From Selaginella moellendorffii (taxonomy: Eukaryota; Streptophyta; Lycopodiopsida; Selaginellales; Selaginellaceae), in NCBI RefSeq assembly GCF_000143415.4, contig NW_003314264.1, positions 3,011,444 through 3,075,443 on the forward strand: a stretch of DNA of 64,000 nt. The letters are read 5' to 3'. This document shows, one piece after another, positions 32,823 through 44,700 of this stretch. The notes below the pieces were generated by a model. It ran no database searches. It saw nothing but the letters and a program-made list of their open reading frames with translations, and was not told the origin of the DNA. The number at the start of each line of letters is the position of its first letter. Within the stretch, counting starts at the first letter, position 1. A program made the translations under genes and the position numbers.

Positions 32823-34206
32823 CTTTATGGATTGTCTTTCAAGTCATTCCTTTTGGTTTGCTTATATGTTCATCACAAAAAAGTATATATTATTGCTACG
32901 TCTTTATCAGGTTTCCATACAGATTAAAAGAAGTTAATCTTCAGGGGTAATCAGGAGAACTTATTGAATATAAAATGATATTAGATTGCAAAACAAGACA
33001 CAGAAATAACACCATTTTGTTATCTACATTTTCTAGATATGCCCAATTAAAAAATCTAGACACTTTTCATAAATAGCAAATGGGATTAAACAAAACCAAT
33101 ATATGGGGCATGATAATAAGTGTCTTAATGGATACAATAAGCTATCACATAAAAAATATTAAAGGATTAAACTCAATATTGCAAAGGTTCTCAATATTAG
33201 CAAGTGTAAGCTAATATGAGTTTTTCATCACTATAGCATATGATAATTTTTTTCCTTAATGGCCTTCTTATCTAATTGCATACATATTGACCAATTTTGG
33301 GTGGAGACTGGTAAAAAGTTTAACAATACTAACCTTCTACCGTCATAGCAATAAAAGAAGAATATTATAGGACTTGCTAATAAATAATTTTCAATACCTT
33401 TAGTCACATTTACAATAATATAATGTAAACTTCTGAATTTGGACTTCCCGAGAAATCAGTTAACCCAGGACTATTGAAACCCAAAGATGTTTAACTCCAA
33501 ATATCATAAAATCCTTAACTAATTAGAAAAAGGGGTGCACTTTTGTTTATAAACTTTTTTCATTATACTTTTTTGCAAGTTTATGCTCTTGTGAGTAAAA
33601 GTTAAGAGTTGTAGCTCTTTTGAAAGCCCTAACTCTCTAGAAAACCCCACTCTCTTGACACTCTACCCCTCAGACAAATTTTATTTGCCAAATGTCAATC
33701 TCAATATGTGGTGTAATTCCTTTAACTAACAACTAGAATCAAACTTAAGACCTTTTTGATACCAAATATAAACTCTTGAATTTAAAATTTTCTTCTCTCT
33801 ATATTTAAACCTTTAGAAATTGAGTAATTTTTTTTAGTTGCTTCTATATGATTGATGATGGTGTAATTGAGGTGGATTCAAGAAGTACTGAAGTCTTAAG
33901 AAGTCTCAACCATTAGATAAAATGTTCACTCCTTTCTCAATTTGGTAGAATATTATCACAAGTTTCTTCACAATTTTGCAACTATTGCTCTTCTGTTAAT
34001 TAAGTTAACAAAAAGTGGTATACAATTTTCTTGAACACTAATTTGTCAACATGTTTTTGTACAATTGAAGGAGATCTTGAATATGGTTTTTATTTTTAGG
34101 ATCTTATAAACCCTTTAATGTGCATTATGATGCATTTGGCTATATTATATTGATGTTATATTACAACAAGATTGTGACAATATAATTGATGTTACATTAA
34201 AGTAGT
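32823..34206. other. AT-rich gene-free stretch with old repeats
   Basis: It resumes the repeat copy cut by the giant transposon (TTATGGATTGTCTTTCAAG matches the 11060 and 11300 copies). Two further partial copies of that family start at about 33422 and 33768. No gene was seen. Confidence 0.6.
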
Positions 34207-34745
34207 ATGGTTGTCCTGTTGCATTTCACTCCAAGACATAGACAAACAAAGATGGCCTACACACAAGAAAGAGATGTTTGTATAGTGTCAATGTTAGAAC
34301 ATTGGAAACACTATTTGGAAGATTATATTAATATTTATATAGATAATAATATATTTAATTACTTTGCAACATGGCCAATTTTTTTATCAAAGTAAGCTCA
34401 TTAGCAAGAGAAGCTCAATATCAAATCATCTATAAACCTAATAAACCTTGTATTGTAATAAAAGTAATACATTCCAAGACTAGCATAACATTTCAGAATA
34501 TGACATTGGACTTTGTTATTTATTTGCTAGAGTTAAATGGTTATAACACTTTGATAGTGATTGTGAATTAATTATTAAAGGTTGCACATTTTATCCCAAT
34601 TGTGTAAATAATAAATGCTAAGTAAACAATAAAGCTCCTTTTTTATAAATTGGTAAATGATTATAACACTTTGATAATGCTTATGGATTAATTATCAAAG
34701 ATTACACACAATATCCCAATTGTGTAAATAATGAAACCTAAATAA
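34207..34745 (+). pseudogene. Degenerate Ty3/gypsy pol fragment
   Basis: YTQERDVCIVSMLEHWKHYLE at 34258-34320 resembles the RNase H region of Ty3/gypsy polyproteins. The next frame, SLAREAQYQIIYKPNK, resembles the end of RNase H, and a KVAHFIPIV block near 34576 resembles the start of the integrase core. Stops are many. About 85 bp are duplicated at 34541-34625 and 34662-34745. This family is different from the two intact-length elements that follow. Confidence 0.6.
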
Positions 34746-34867
34746 ATGTTAAATTTTTTCTTATGATAAAGTGGTATGGGTTTGTGAATATCCTCAATAA
34801 ATAAGTTCATATAGAAATTCAAGATTTCTCTGAAAGTTTTGGGTATATTATTTAAATTTTTAGGTAC

Positions 34868-35035
34868 TGTGAGGGCACGGCTACGATGCCGTATATTAAT
34901 ATTAGCATAGTGGGATTTTGGTAGCCGTCGGATTGGTTTCAATCCGGACCACTCGCTCCTGTATATAAGCTACGGTTTTTGGGCTAATTGATATGCACAT
35001 TTCTGTATTCCTGTTCTATATTCCATGCACTCACA
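34868..35035 (+). repeat. 5' LTR, Ty3 copy 1
   Basis: 168 bp with a TATATAAG promoter box near 34970. The bases that follow (TTGGTGGAGATGAAGGGC) are the candidate primer-binding site. The matching tRNA was not identified. Confidence 0.88.
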
Positions 35036-35151
35036 TTGGTGGAGATGAAGGGCACTTTTGATTGTCCTTGGGGAGTGCTTGGATTTGGGATTTCGGTTTA
35101 GATCTAGCTTTTTCCATTTCCTTTCTTTTGTTCTTTCCTTTCAGGATTTTG

Positions 35152-36890
35152 TGTGAGACACAAAGTCCCTAGGCCCCAAAGTGGAGCCGGAAAGGGTGCC
35201 ATGTGGTAGTGGCTGAAGCGAGAGCCAAACGAGCATAACACGTTTGGACCAAAAGCTCCGACTTAAAAAGTCAAGAGCGGGAGTGGAACTCCCAACGAAG
35301 TGCTCGAGGAACGAGCACGAAGCGAGCAAAAAACGAGGCTCCAAAAAGGGACCCAAAAGGACCAACACATGACACGTGGAAGTGTCCGAGATGGACTCGA
35401 GTTGGAGTCCGAAGTGGAGTCCGAGATGGACTCGAGTTGGAGTCCGAAGTGGAGTCCGAGATGGACCCGAGTTGGAGTCCGAAGTGGAGTCCGAGATGGA
35501 CCCGAGTTGGAGTCCGAAGTGGAGTCCGAGATGGAGTCCGAGGTGGACCCGAGATGGACCCGAGATGGAGTCTGAGATGGAGTCCGAGATGGAGTCCAAG
35601 GTGGACCCAAGATGGACCCGAAATGGAGTCCGAGATGGAGTCCGAGATGGACCCGAAATGGAGTCCGAGATGGACCCGAGATGGAGTCCGAGATGGACCC
35701 GAGATGGAGTCCGAGATGGAGTCCGAGATGGAGTCCGACGTCGAGACCGAGACCGGGACCGAGACCGAGACTGAGACCGAGACCGAGACCGAGATCGGGA
35801 CCGAGAACGAGACCGAGGCCGAGGCCGAGACCGAGCCCGAGCCCGAGTCCGAGTCCGAGTCCGAGTCCGAGTCCGAGTCCAAGTTCGAGTCTGAGAGGGT
35901 GAAAGCCCAAAGCGTTCATCTCCCAGACCCTGGGGGGTTTGGTGAGCTCCAAAAGTATAGTAGGGGGGAGGACTGCAGTGGAGCCAGTTTGGCCAGGAAA
36001 GGCCAGTTTGGCCTAGGAAGGCCGGACCCAGTGTTGGGTGATGAGCTGCCCACTGGGAAGTCCAAAACTAGAGTGAACACGGACCGACAAGCGGGGTAGC
36101 TTGGTGAAGTGTTCAAGAGCCGGCTCTAGTTCCCCCGGGAGATCAACTGGCCGATGCTCCCAGTCCAAGTGTGGGTGGCACTACCTACTTGGATACCAGG
36201 CGTGGCTCAACGGAACCTCGCTCTAAGCCCATGGCTAGAGCACCTAAAGGCGAAAGGTGGGGAGAGTACCCAGGTGGCTCACGTAAAGCCACGGTGTTCC
36301 AAAATGGTGTCCCAAAGTCCCAGACTGTGGAAAGGAAGAGGGGTAGCCCTCTGGTGGGGTGATCAAGGACACAGTCACTCAGTGAGGAAGTCCTCGAGGA
36401 TAGTGGGACTTAGTGGTCGGGCCGGTGGCCTTGATCCAGTGGCAGTGTTGGCGAACACAGCCAAGGACAGAAAGGGACTTGGTAGGGACCGGAACAGAGA
36501 TATTGGGGAAGGCTATTCCCCATGTCTATAGGCATCCTAAGGATGTTAAGGAGTCGATCTGGGATGATCCCTCATGGACGGATGACCCAGTCTTTGAGAG
36601 ACGGGATTGGAATGCAGATGGTGTTGGACCACCAGTGTGACCAAGGTAATTGGGCATGGCCTTAGCGTAACGGGCCGGTACGTTGTTGGTACCTTGGGGT
36701 GTCGATCATGGGATTGGACACGTGGAGCACTTGGACCAAGTGCTAAGGTTGAGGGGCATGGATGCCATTCTCGAGGCTAGCAAGCCCCAAGTCCGGAGTT
36801 GGACTTATGGAGGTTGTGAATGAGACTCCTCCAAGTGGTCGGAGGTGTGGTTAAGTGACTAAAGTAGAATGGAAAAATTAGTCGCTTACA
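35152..36890 (+). repeat. Solo LTR of the 7.7-kb element family
   Basis: 1,739 bp that match the LTRs at 22544 and 28448 end to end, flanked by the perfect 5-bp duplication TTTTG (35147-35151, 36891-36895). Ty3 copy 2 keeps the uninterrupted site near 46400-46420. It arose by LTR-LTR recombination after insertion (known mechanism). The long open frames inside are minisatellite artefacts. Confidence 0.93.
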
Positions 36891-36990
36891 TTTTGGTTTA
36901 GATCTAGCTTTTTACATTGTCTAGATCTACCATTTCTTTCCAGCTTTTTGTCATTTCTCTTATTTTGCTTTTTCTTTTTCCTTCATCTTC

Positions 36991-37923
36991 ATGGCCGATC
37001 CGCAATCTCCTCCTTTGACTCTAGAGCAGCAGTTGGTTCACTTGCTTGATGCTATGCGCTTGCAATTGAACAACCAAACTCAATTGATGGCGGCATTCAC
37101 GGCACGTGGTCCAACTCCTCCTGCTCTTGGTGCATATCCTCGCGTTCGGCCGGAGTTCTTTCGTGGGAATCCTGGGGATGATGTGTACCATTGGTTCGAT
37201 CACTTCACGGTGATTGCCACATATCATTCTTGGGATGATGCTCGACGTTTGCATGAGTTTCCCACGTGTCTCCAAGGGACGGCGTTGCAGTGGTACAATG
37301 GATTGAGTGCGGCCACTCGTGGGGATTGGAGTGTTCTTCCGGACATCTTCAAACGCGCCTTCGGACATGCCGACGATTGTGACGATGCCTTCCAACAATT
37401 GCATCGTCTTCGTCAAGGGCCATCTGAGTCGGTGATGCAATTTGGCGTTCGTTTCCGAAGTCTTTTGCTTCGTGTGGAGCCTAATATTTCGGAGCGGATC
37501 AAGCTAGGAATGTTGTGGCCAGCACTTCGTCAAGATCTTGTTGGCCTTGTGCATGCACTTGCTCCTGCCACCTTTGACGATGCTCTTCGCTTGGCACAAC
37601 GTTATGAGACGTCACCTCTTCCACTTCTCGCTGCACGTCCTTCAGCTCCACTTCCTATGAGTGATAGTCCTGTTCCAATGGAGGTTGATGCTGCTGCTAC
37701 TCGAGTCCAAGGACAAGGGCGAGGATGTGGTCGTGGCCATGATGTTCATTGCTGGGCGTGTGATGAAGTTGGTCATACTTATCGGCGTTGTCAGCGCTTT
37801 CTGGATTGGCAACCTCCATTTCCTGGGTGGAGACCTTGGCGTCAGCAACGTCCCATTGGTGCTTCTGCGGTGGAAGGTTTGGATACTGAGGTGCATTCGG
37901 GAAACGAGGAGTCGCGCGAGTAA
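36991..37923 (+). CDS. Gag polyprotein, Ty3 copy 1
   Basis: A 310-residue intact frame. The middle part (ARRLHEFPTCLQGTALQWYN ... RLRQGPSESVMQFGVRFR) is the usual plant retrotransposon gag core that builds the capsid. Near the C-terminus is one CCHC zinc knuckle, CWACDEVGHTYRRC, which binds RNA. The stop overlaps the ATG of the following protease frame (TAATG), so pol lies in the -1 frame. In copy 2 that ATG is ACG. Confidence 0.9.
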   Translation: MADPQSPPLTLEQQLVHLLDAMRLQLNNQTQLMAAFTARGPTPPALGAYPRVRPEFFRGNPGDDVYHWFDHFTVIATYHSWDDARRLHEFPTCLQGTALQWYNGLSAATRGDWSVLPDIFKRAFGHADDCDDAFQQLHRLRQGPSESVMQFGVRFRSLLLRVEPNISERIKLGMLWPALRQDLVGLVHALAPATFDDALRLAQRYETSPLPLLAARPSAPLPMSDSPVPMEVDAAATRVQGQGRGCGRGHDVHCWACDEVGHTYRRCQRFLDWQPPFPGWRPWRQQRPIGASAVEGLDTEVHSGNEESRE

Positions 37924-40900
37924 TGGAGGGACCTTGCGCGAATAAGTTAGTGACCCCTCCATCTTTCTTTCGGGAGTATCATCAAGGGGTTCACTCGGCA
38001 CTGGTTCATCCAGTGTTTACTTTCCAAGCTCGTTTTTATAACAAGAGGTCTCCTATTCTTCTCTCCATGTTGGTTGATACAAGTTTGAGTTTATCTTCTA
38101 TTGCTCGACCTGTTGCCACACATTGTCGTCTACACTTGTGTCGTGCGGCGGATCCAGTTTTCATTCTTTATGGCAACGGCCGTACACATGCATGTGCACG
38201 AGATGAGGCGGACCTGGTTGTGCGTGTGGGCGATCTTGAGCTTGAGTTGCAGTCATTGCGGGTGGTGCTGAGTCAAACTTTTGACCTCATTCTTGGTATG
38301 GATTGGTTGTAGCGCAATCATGCCAAGTGTGACTTTGAGGCTTCTCCCCCTTGTCCCATATTTCCTTATGTTTCATCCATTCCTCTCACTTCCGTATCTC
38401 TTCGTCCCTCTACTTCTACCTCTGCTTCCATTACTTTTGTTCCCCCACTATTTCCTCTTGTGTTTCCATTTTGTTCTGCTCTTCCTTTTTTCGATCCCTC
38501 CGATGATCTTTGTGTTGCAGCTGTTGACCAGCTCATGAAGGAGTATTCTGATCTCTTTGAATTTGACCTATCGTCTGGGGCCAAGATTGCCACACGTCAT
38601 CCCATTCCAACCGGGGATGCTCGTCCAATCAAGGTTCCTGTTCGTCGTCGGTCACCCAAGGAGACCAAGATTTTACGTGCAAACGTCAAGGAGATGTTGG
38701 AGAAGGGTGTTATTCGGAAGTCGCGGAATCCTTAGGCATGTGAACCTCATCTTGTGACGAAGTCTGATGGGAGTATTCGTTTCTGCATCGACTATCGTCT
38801 GTTAAATGAAGTGACGATCCCGGACGTGTACCCTCTTCCTCACACTGCTGATCTCTTGGATCGTTTGGGGTGAAGTCATTGGTTCACCAAGCTCGATCTT
38901 GCTTCTGGGTATTGGCAAGTACCGATGGCCGAAGAAGATATTCCTAAGACTGCTTTTCGTACACCATTTGGTTTGTACGAGTTCTTGGTGATGCCGTTTG
39001 GTTTGAACAATACTCCAGCAACTTTTCAGCGGATGATGGACGAGGTTCTTTGCGATATGCCGGAGGTGACGGCTGACTTCATTGATGATGTCCTGATCCA
39101 CTCGGAGGGGACGTGGGAGGAGCACGTTCGTGATGTTTGTAAAGTGTTGGATCGGCTACGCGACGTTGGTTTAAAGTTGAAGCGGTCAAAGTGCGTGTTT
39201 GGGTCCAAGGACACAACTTATCTTGGGTACCGTATTTCTCGTAAGGGTTTGCAAGTTGATCCTGACAAACTTGTGGCTGTTCTAAAGTTCCCTACTCCAA
39301 AGTGTGTGAATGATGTGTAGCGCTTTTTGGGTAAGGTGCAGTATCTCGGTCGTTTTGTGGATCATCTTTCCGATCGCACTACACCATTGCGAGCGATGCT
39401 AAAGTCATCAATGTCATCTTTCATCTGGTCTCCGGATTGTGAGCGAGCGTTCATGAATCTCAAAGAGCTATTGACGACTCCTCCAGTTTTGGCATATCCT
39501 GACTACACTCAACCTTTTATTTTGTGCGTGGATGCTTCTGACATTGGTTTTGGAGGTGTGTTGATGCAAGAGAGCTCGAGTGTGCCTGGTCAGCGCCATC
39601 CCATTGCATACATAAGCCGTACATTACAACCAGCGGAGATGAACTACTCCACGACAGATAAGGAGTGTTTAGCAACAGTCTAGGGTTTCGAGAAACTTCA
39701 TGCATATCTACATGGTTCTCGGATGTTACTTGAAGGTGACCATGCTACTGTTACTTCATTATTGAAGCGAAAGAACCTGGTTGGTCGTACGGCTCGATGG
39801 GCTTTGAAACTTCAGATATATGATTTCGATGTTGTTCATCGCCCAGGGAGTTCTATGGCTGATGTTGATGCCCTTTCTCGAGCTCCTCTTCCTTCTCCAC
39901 TCTCTTCTCATGTTTCTGACGAACCTGTTGTTCCAACATCTGTGGATTTTCTAGATGAGGATTCTGTGCCGTCGGCGGTTGCTGTCCTTGACGTTCAGTG
40001 TCCATAAGGCATAGAGCAAGATCTACCTTCTCTTAATGAGGTTCACGCGGCTCAAAAGATTGAGCCGTGGATTCGAAGGCTTCAAGATGGGTTTGAGAAT
40101 CCTGCATCACTTGCTGATGACTTGCCTTTCCGGCATTTACATTCTCAATATCGCCTTGAAGATGGCCTTTTTTATTTTGTGGGGACGGATCCTGATGATC
40201 ATTTACGGCTGGTGGTGCCTTTGGTGTTTATTCCGCGGTTTCTCCATGCCTACTATGATTCTCTTGTTCTAGGTGGGCATATGGGACACCGTCGTGTCAC
40301 TGAGAAGCTGCGCAGGTCTTTCTATTGGCCAAAGATGCGACGTGATATTATCCGGTATGTGCGTAGCTGCGTTTGGTGCCAAGCTCGTAATACTCCTCCT
40401 TGTATTGCGGAAGGACGGTTGGAGTCAATTGCAGTTTCCTGTCCGTTTGAGTTGGTGGCGTTTGATCTTATGGGACCTTTTCCACGATCGACTGCTGGCA
40501 ATGAGTGTGTTATTATTGCTTCTGATTACTTGACTCGTTGGGTGGAAGTTGGTGCTCTTGCTAGTGCCTCTGCAACTGCTGTTGGATACTTCCTCCTCAA
40601 TTGAGTGGTGTTCCAGCATTCTTGTCTAGAGCGGATTCTTTCGGATAATGGTCCTGCATTTATGGCTGAGGTATTTCATGTTTTGACATCTCGGTTGGGG
40701 ATACGCCACACTTTTACGAGTGCTTATCATCCACAATCAGATGGTCTGGTGGAACAGCTCATTCGGACATTCAAAGGGATGATTGCGAAGTATGTGAACT
40801 TTCAGCATTCGGATTGAGATGGTTATTTGCCGTCTCTTCGGTATGCCTATGTCACAGGGGTGCAGAGTGCTGTTGGTGCTTCACCATATAAACTTCTATA

Positions 40901-41384
40901 TGGGCATGATCCAATATTACCAACAGAGCTAGGTTTACCTTCACGATTGCCACGAGCTCCTGATGCTAGGTCATGGGATCAATATTTGACAAGCATTCTT
41001 CCACTTGTCCGAGCAGAGTCTGCTGAACACTTAGGCCGCGTACAAGTGGGACAACAACAGCGCTACAATTCCCATCATCGTCCACCTGCGGAGTACAAAG
41101 TGGATGATTTGGTGTTAGTCCGTTTTCCCCATCTTACGGTATGTAGTTTATCTAAGGGGCTCCTTGCGCAGTGGAAAGGACCGTATCGGGTGTTGCGGCA
41201 AGTTGGACCACAAGTTTATGAGGTTCGGCATGACGTTTAGCAAGCCGATCCTCCGGAGATTGTGCATGTGCAGCGGTTAAAACGCTTCATACAAAGGGAT
41301 CAAGAGTAGTTAATACCGTCTACAGATCTGCCGATGCCTCCTGACGTTCCTCCAGATCCCGGCCCATCTACAAGAGAACCCTGA
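37923..41384 (+). pseudogene. Pol polyprotein, Ty3 copy 1, ten premature stops, no frameshift
   Basis: A single reading frame of 1,153 codons to the terminal TGA at 41382. Domains in order: aspartic protease (LVDTSLS with Ser in place of Gly, DLILGMDWL), reverse transcriptase ([33 protein letters not shown]), RNase H (FILCVDASDIGFGGVL), integrase with HHCC zinc-binding (HMGHRRVTEKL, CVWCQ) and DDE core (FDLMGPFPRS, ILSDNGPAF), and a C-terminal region resembling the usual basic tail. Stops start at 38310, 38733, 38871, 39318, 39681, 40005, 40602, 40815, 41238 and 41307. Comparison with copy 2 shows Trp or Gln codons at most of these sites, so each is one C:G to T:A change. The protein is not expected to function. 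Confidence 0.92.
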
Positions 41385-41415
41385 TGGCCTTCCATTATTC
41401 CGAGAGGAGGGGATG

Positions 41416-41591
41416 ATGTGAGGGCCAAGTGTACAGCTACGATGTCGTATACTAATATTAGCGTAGTGGGATTTTGGTAGCCGTCGGATTGGTTTCAATC
41501 CGGACCACTTGCTGCTGTATATAAGCTAGGGTTTTTGGGCTAATTGATATGCACATTTCTGTATTCCTGTTCCATATTCCATGCACTCACA
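41416..41591 (+). repeat. 3' LTR, Ty3 copy 1
   Basis: 176 bp, partner of 34868-35035. It differs by several substitutions and a few added bases after TGTGAGGGC. Confidence 0.9.
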
Positions 41592-41723
41592 GTACCAAAT
41601 TGAAATTCATTATAATTTATCATTTTTAAACAGATGGATAGACTAAATATGTAAATGCTCAAATTGAAGATTATTTATGGTACTATGTTGCATTAAATTA
41701 ATGTATTTAGGTTAAAATTATTG
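41592..41723. other. Spacer between tail-to-tail Ty3 elements
   Basis: 132 bp of AT-rich DNA between the two 3' LTRs, with the GTAC duplication at its left edge and ATTG at its right edge. No gene. Confidence 0.7.
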
Positions 41724-44700
41724 TGTGAATGCTTGAAATATGGAAAGGGAATACAGAAAATGTGCATTTTAATTAGCCCAAAAACCCTAGCTTATATACA
41801 AGAGCCAGTGGTCCGGATTGAAACCAATCTGACGGCTACCAAAATTTTATTACACTAATATTAGTATACGACATCGTAGCTGTACACTTGGCCCTCACAT
41901 CATCCTCTCCTTTTGGAATAATGGAAGACCATCAAGGTTCTCTTGTAGATGGGCTAGGATCTGGAGGAATTTCAGGAGGAGGCATTGGTGGATCTATAGG
42001 TGGTATTAATTGCTCTTGATCCCTTTGAATGAAGTTTTTCAACCGCTGCACATGCACAATCTCTGGAGGATCGGCTTGCTGGATGCTATGCCGAACCTCA
42101 TAAACTTGTGGTCCCACTTGCCGCAACACCCGGTACGGTCCTTTCCACTGAGCAAGGAGCCCTTTAGATAAACCACATACCGTAAAATGGGGAAAACGGA
42201 TTAACACCAAGTCATCCACTTTGTACTCCACAAGTGGATGATGATGGGAGTCGTAGCGCCGTTATTGTCCCACTTGTACATAGCCTAAGTGTTCGGCAGA
42301 CTTTGCTTGGACAAGTGGAAGAATGTTCGTCAAATATTGATCCCATGACTTAGCATCGGTAGCTCATGGCAATCGCAAAGGTAAACCCAACTCCATTGGT
42401 AATATTGGATCATGACTATATAGGAGTTTATATGGTGAAGCATCAACAGAACTCTGCACCTTTGTGACATATGTATATCGAAGAGACGGTAAATAACCAT
42501 CCTAATCCAAATGCTAAAAGTTCATATATTTCGCAATCATCCCTTTGAACGTTTGAATGAGCCGTTTCACTAAACCATTTGACTGTGGATGATAAGCACT
42601 CATAAAAGTGTGGCGTATTCCCCACTGAAATGTCAAAACATGAAATGCCTCAACCATAAATGCGGGACCATTATCCGAAAGAATCCGCTCTAAACAAGAA
42701 TGTTGGAACACCACTCATTTAAGGAGGAAATATCCAACAGTAGTTCCAAAGGCACTAGCAAGAGCACCAACTTCCACCCAATGAGTCAAGTAGTCAGAAG
42801 CAATAATAACATACTCATTACTAGCAGTCGACCGTGGAAAAGGTCCCATAAGATCAAACGCCACCAACTTAAATGGACGGGAAATTGCAATTGACTCTAA
42901 TCGTCCTTCCGTGGCACAAAGGGGAGTATTACGAGCTTGGCACCAAACGCAGCTATACACATACCGGATAATATCATGTTGCATTTCTGACCAATAGAAA
43001 GACCTATGCAGCTTCTCGGTCACACAACGATGTCCCATATGCCCACCTAAAACAGGAGAATTATGGTAGGCATAGAGAAACCGTGGAATAAAAACAGAAG
43101 GCACCACCAGCCGTAAATGATCATTAGGATCCATCCCTACAAAATAAAAAAGGTTGTCTTCAAAGCGATATTAAGAATGTAAATGCCAAAAAGGCAAGTC
43201 ATTAGCAAGTGATGCAGGATTTTTAAACCCATCTCGAAGCCTTTGAATCCATAACTCAATCTTTTGAGCCTCGCGAACCTCATCAAGAGAAGGTAGATCT
43301 TGTCCTACGCTTTGTGGACACTGAACATCAAGTACAGCAACTACCGTCAGCACAAAATCCTCATCTAGAAAATCCATAGATGCTGGAACAACAGGCTTGT
43401 CAGAAACATGAGAAGAGAGTGGAGAAGGAAGAGGAGCTCGAAAAAGGGCATCAGCATCAGCTATAAAACTCCCTGGGTGATGAATAACATCAAAATCATA
43501 TATCCAAAACTTTAAAGCCCATCGAGCAGTATGACCAACCAAGTTCTTTCGCTTCAATAATGAAGTAACAGCAGCATAGTCACCTTCAAGTAACATCCGA
43601 AAACTATGTAGATATGCATGAAGTTTCTCGAAACCCCAGACTACTACTAAACACTCTTTTTCTATTGTGGAGTAATTCATCTCCACCGGTTGTAATGTAC
43701 AGCTTATATATGCAATGGGATGACGTTGACTAGGCACACTTGAGCTCTCTTGCATTAACACCCCTCCAAAACCAATGTCATCCACGTGCAAAATAAAAAG
43801 TCGACTGTAGTTAGGATATGCCAAAACTAGAGGAGTCGTCAATAGATCTTTGAGATCCCCGAACGCCCGCTCACAATCCAGAGACCAAATGAAAAATGAC
43901 GTTGATGACTTTAGCAATGCTCGCAATGGTGTAGTGCGATCAGGAAGATGATTCACAAAACGACCGAGATACTGCACCTTACCCAAGAAGCACTGCACAT
44001 CATTCACACACTTTGGAGTATGGAACTTTAGAACAGCCACAAGTTTGTTAAGATCAACTTGCAAACCCTCACAAGAAATATAGTACCCAAGATAAGTTGT
44101 GTCTTTGGACCCAAACACGCACTTTGACCGCTTCAGCTTTAAACCAATGTTGAGAGCCAATCCAACACTTTACAAACATCATGAATGTGCTCCTCTTACG
44201 TCCCCTCCATCAAGATATCATCAATGAAGTCAGCAGTCACCTCCAGCATATCATAAAGAATCTCGTCCATCATCCGCTGGAAAGTTGCTGGAGCATTGTT
44301 CAAACCAAATGGCATCACCAAGAACTCATACAAGCCAAATGGTGTACAAAAAGCAGTCTTACAAATATCTTCTTCGGCCATCGGTACTTGCCAGTACCCA
44401 GAAGCAAGATCTAGTTTAGTGAACCAACGATTTCACCCCAGATGATCCAAGAGATCAATAATGTAAAGAAGAGGGTACACATTTAGGATCGTCACTTCAT
44501 TTAACAGACGATAGTCAATGCAGAAATGAATACTCCCATCAGGCTTTATCATAAGATGAGGTTCACATGTCCAAAGACTCAGTGACTTCCGAATAACACC
44601 CTTTTCCAACATCTCCTTGACGTTTGCATGTAAAATCTTGATCTCTTTGGGTGACCGACGATGAATAGGAACCTTGATTGGACGAGCATCCCCGGTTGGA

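Larger units (their letters stand above)
34868..41591 (+). mobile_element. Ty3/gypsy retrotransposon, copy 1
   Basis: LTRs at 34868-35035 and 41416-41591 are unusually short (168 and 176 bp), begin TGTGAGGGC and end CTCACA. GTAC is duplicated on both sides (34864-34867, 41592-41595). A purine-rich tract (GAGAGGAGGGG, 41401-41411) precedes the right LTR. gag and pol lie in order protease, reverse transcriptase, RNase H, integrase, which is the Ty3/gypsy order. A solo LTR of another family (35152-36890) is inserted between the left LTR and gag. Pol has ten in-frame stops, so this copy is dead. Confidence 0.93.
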
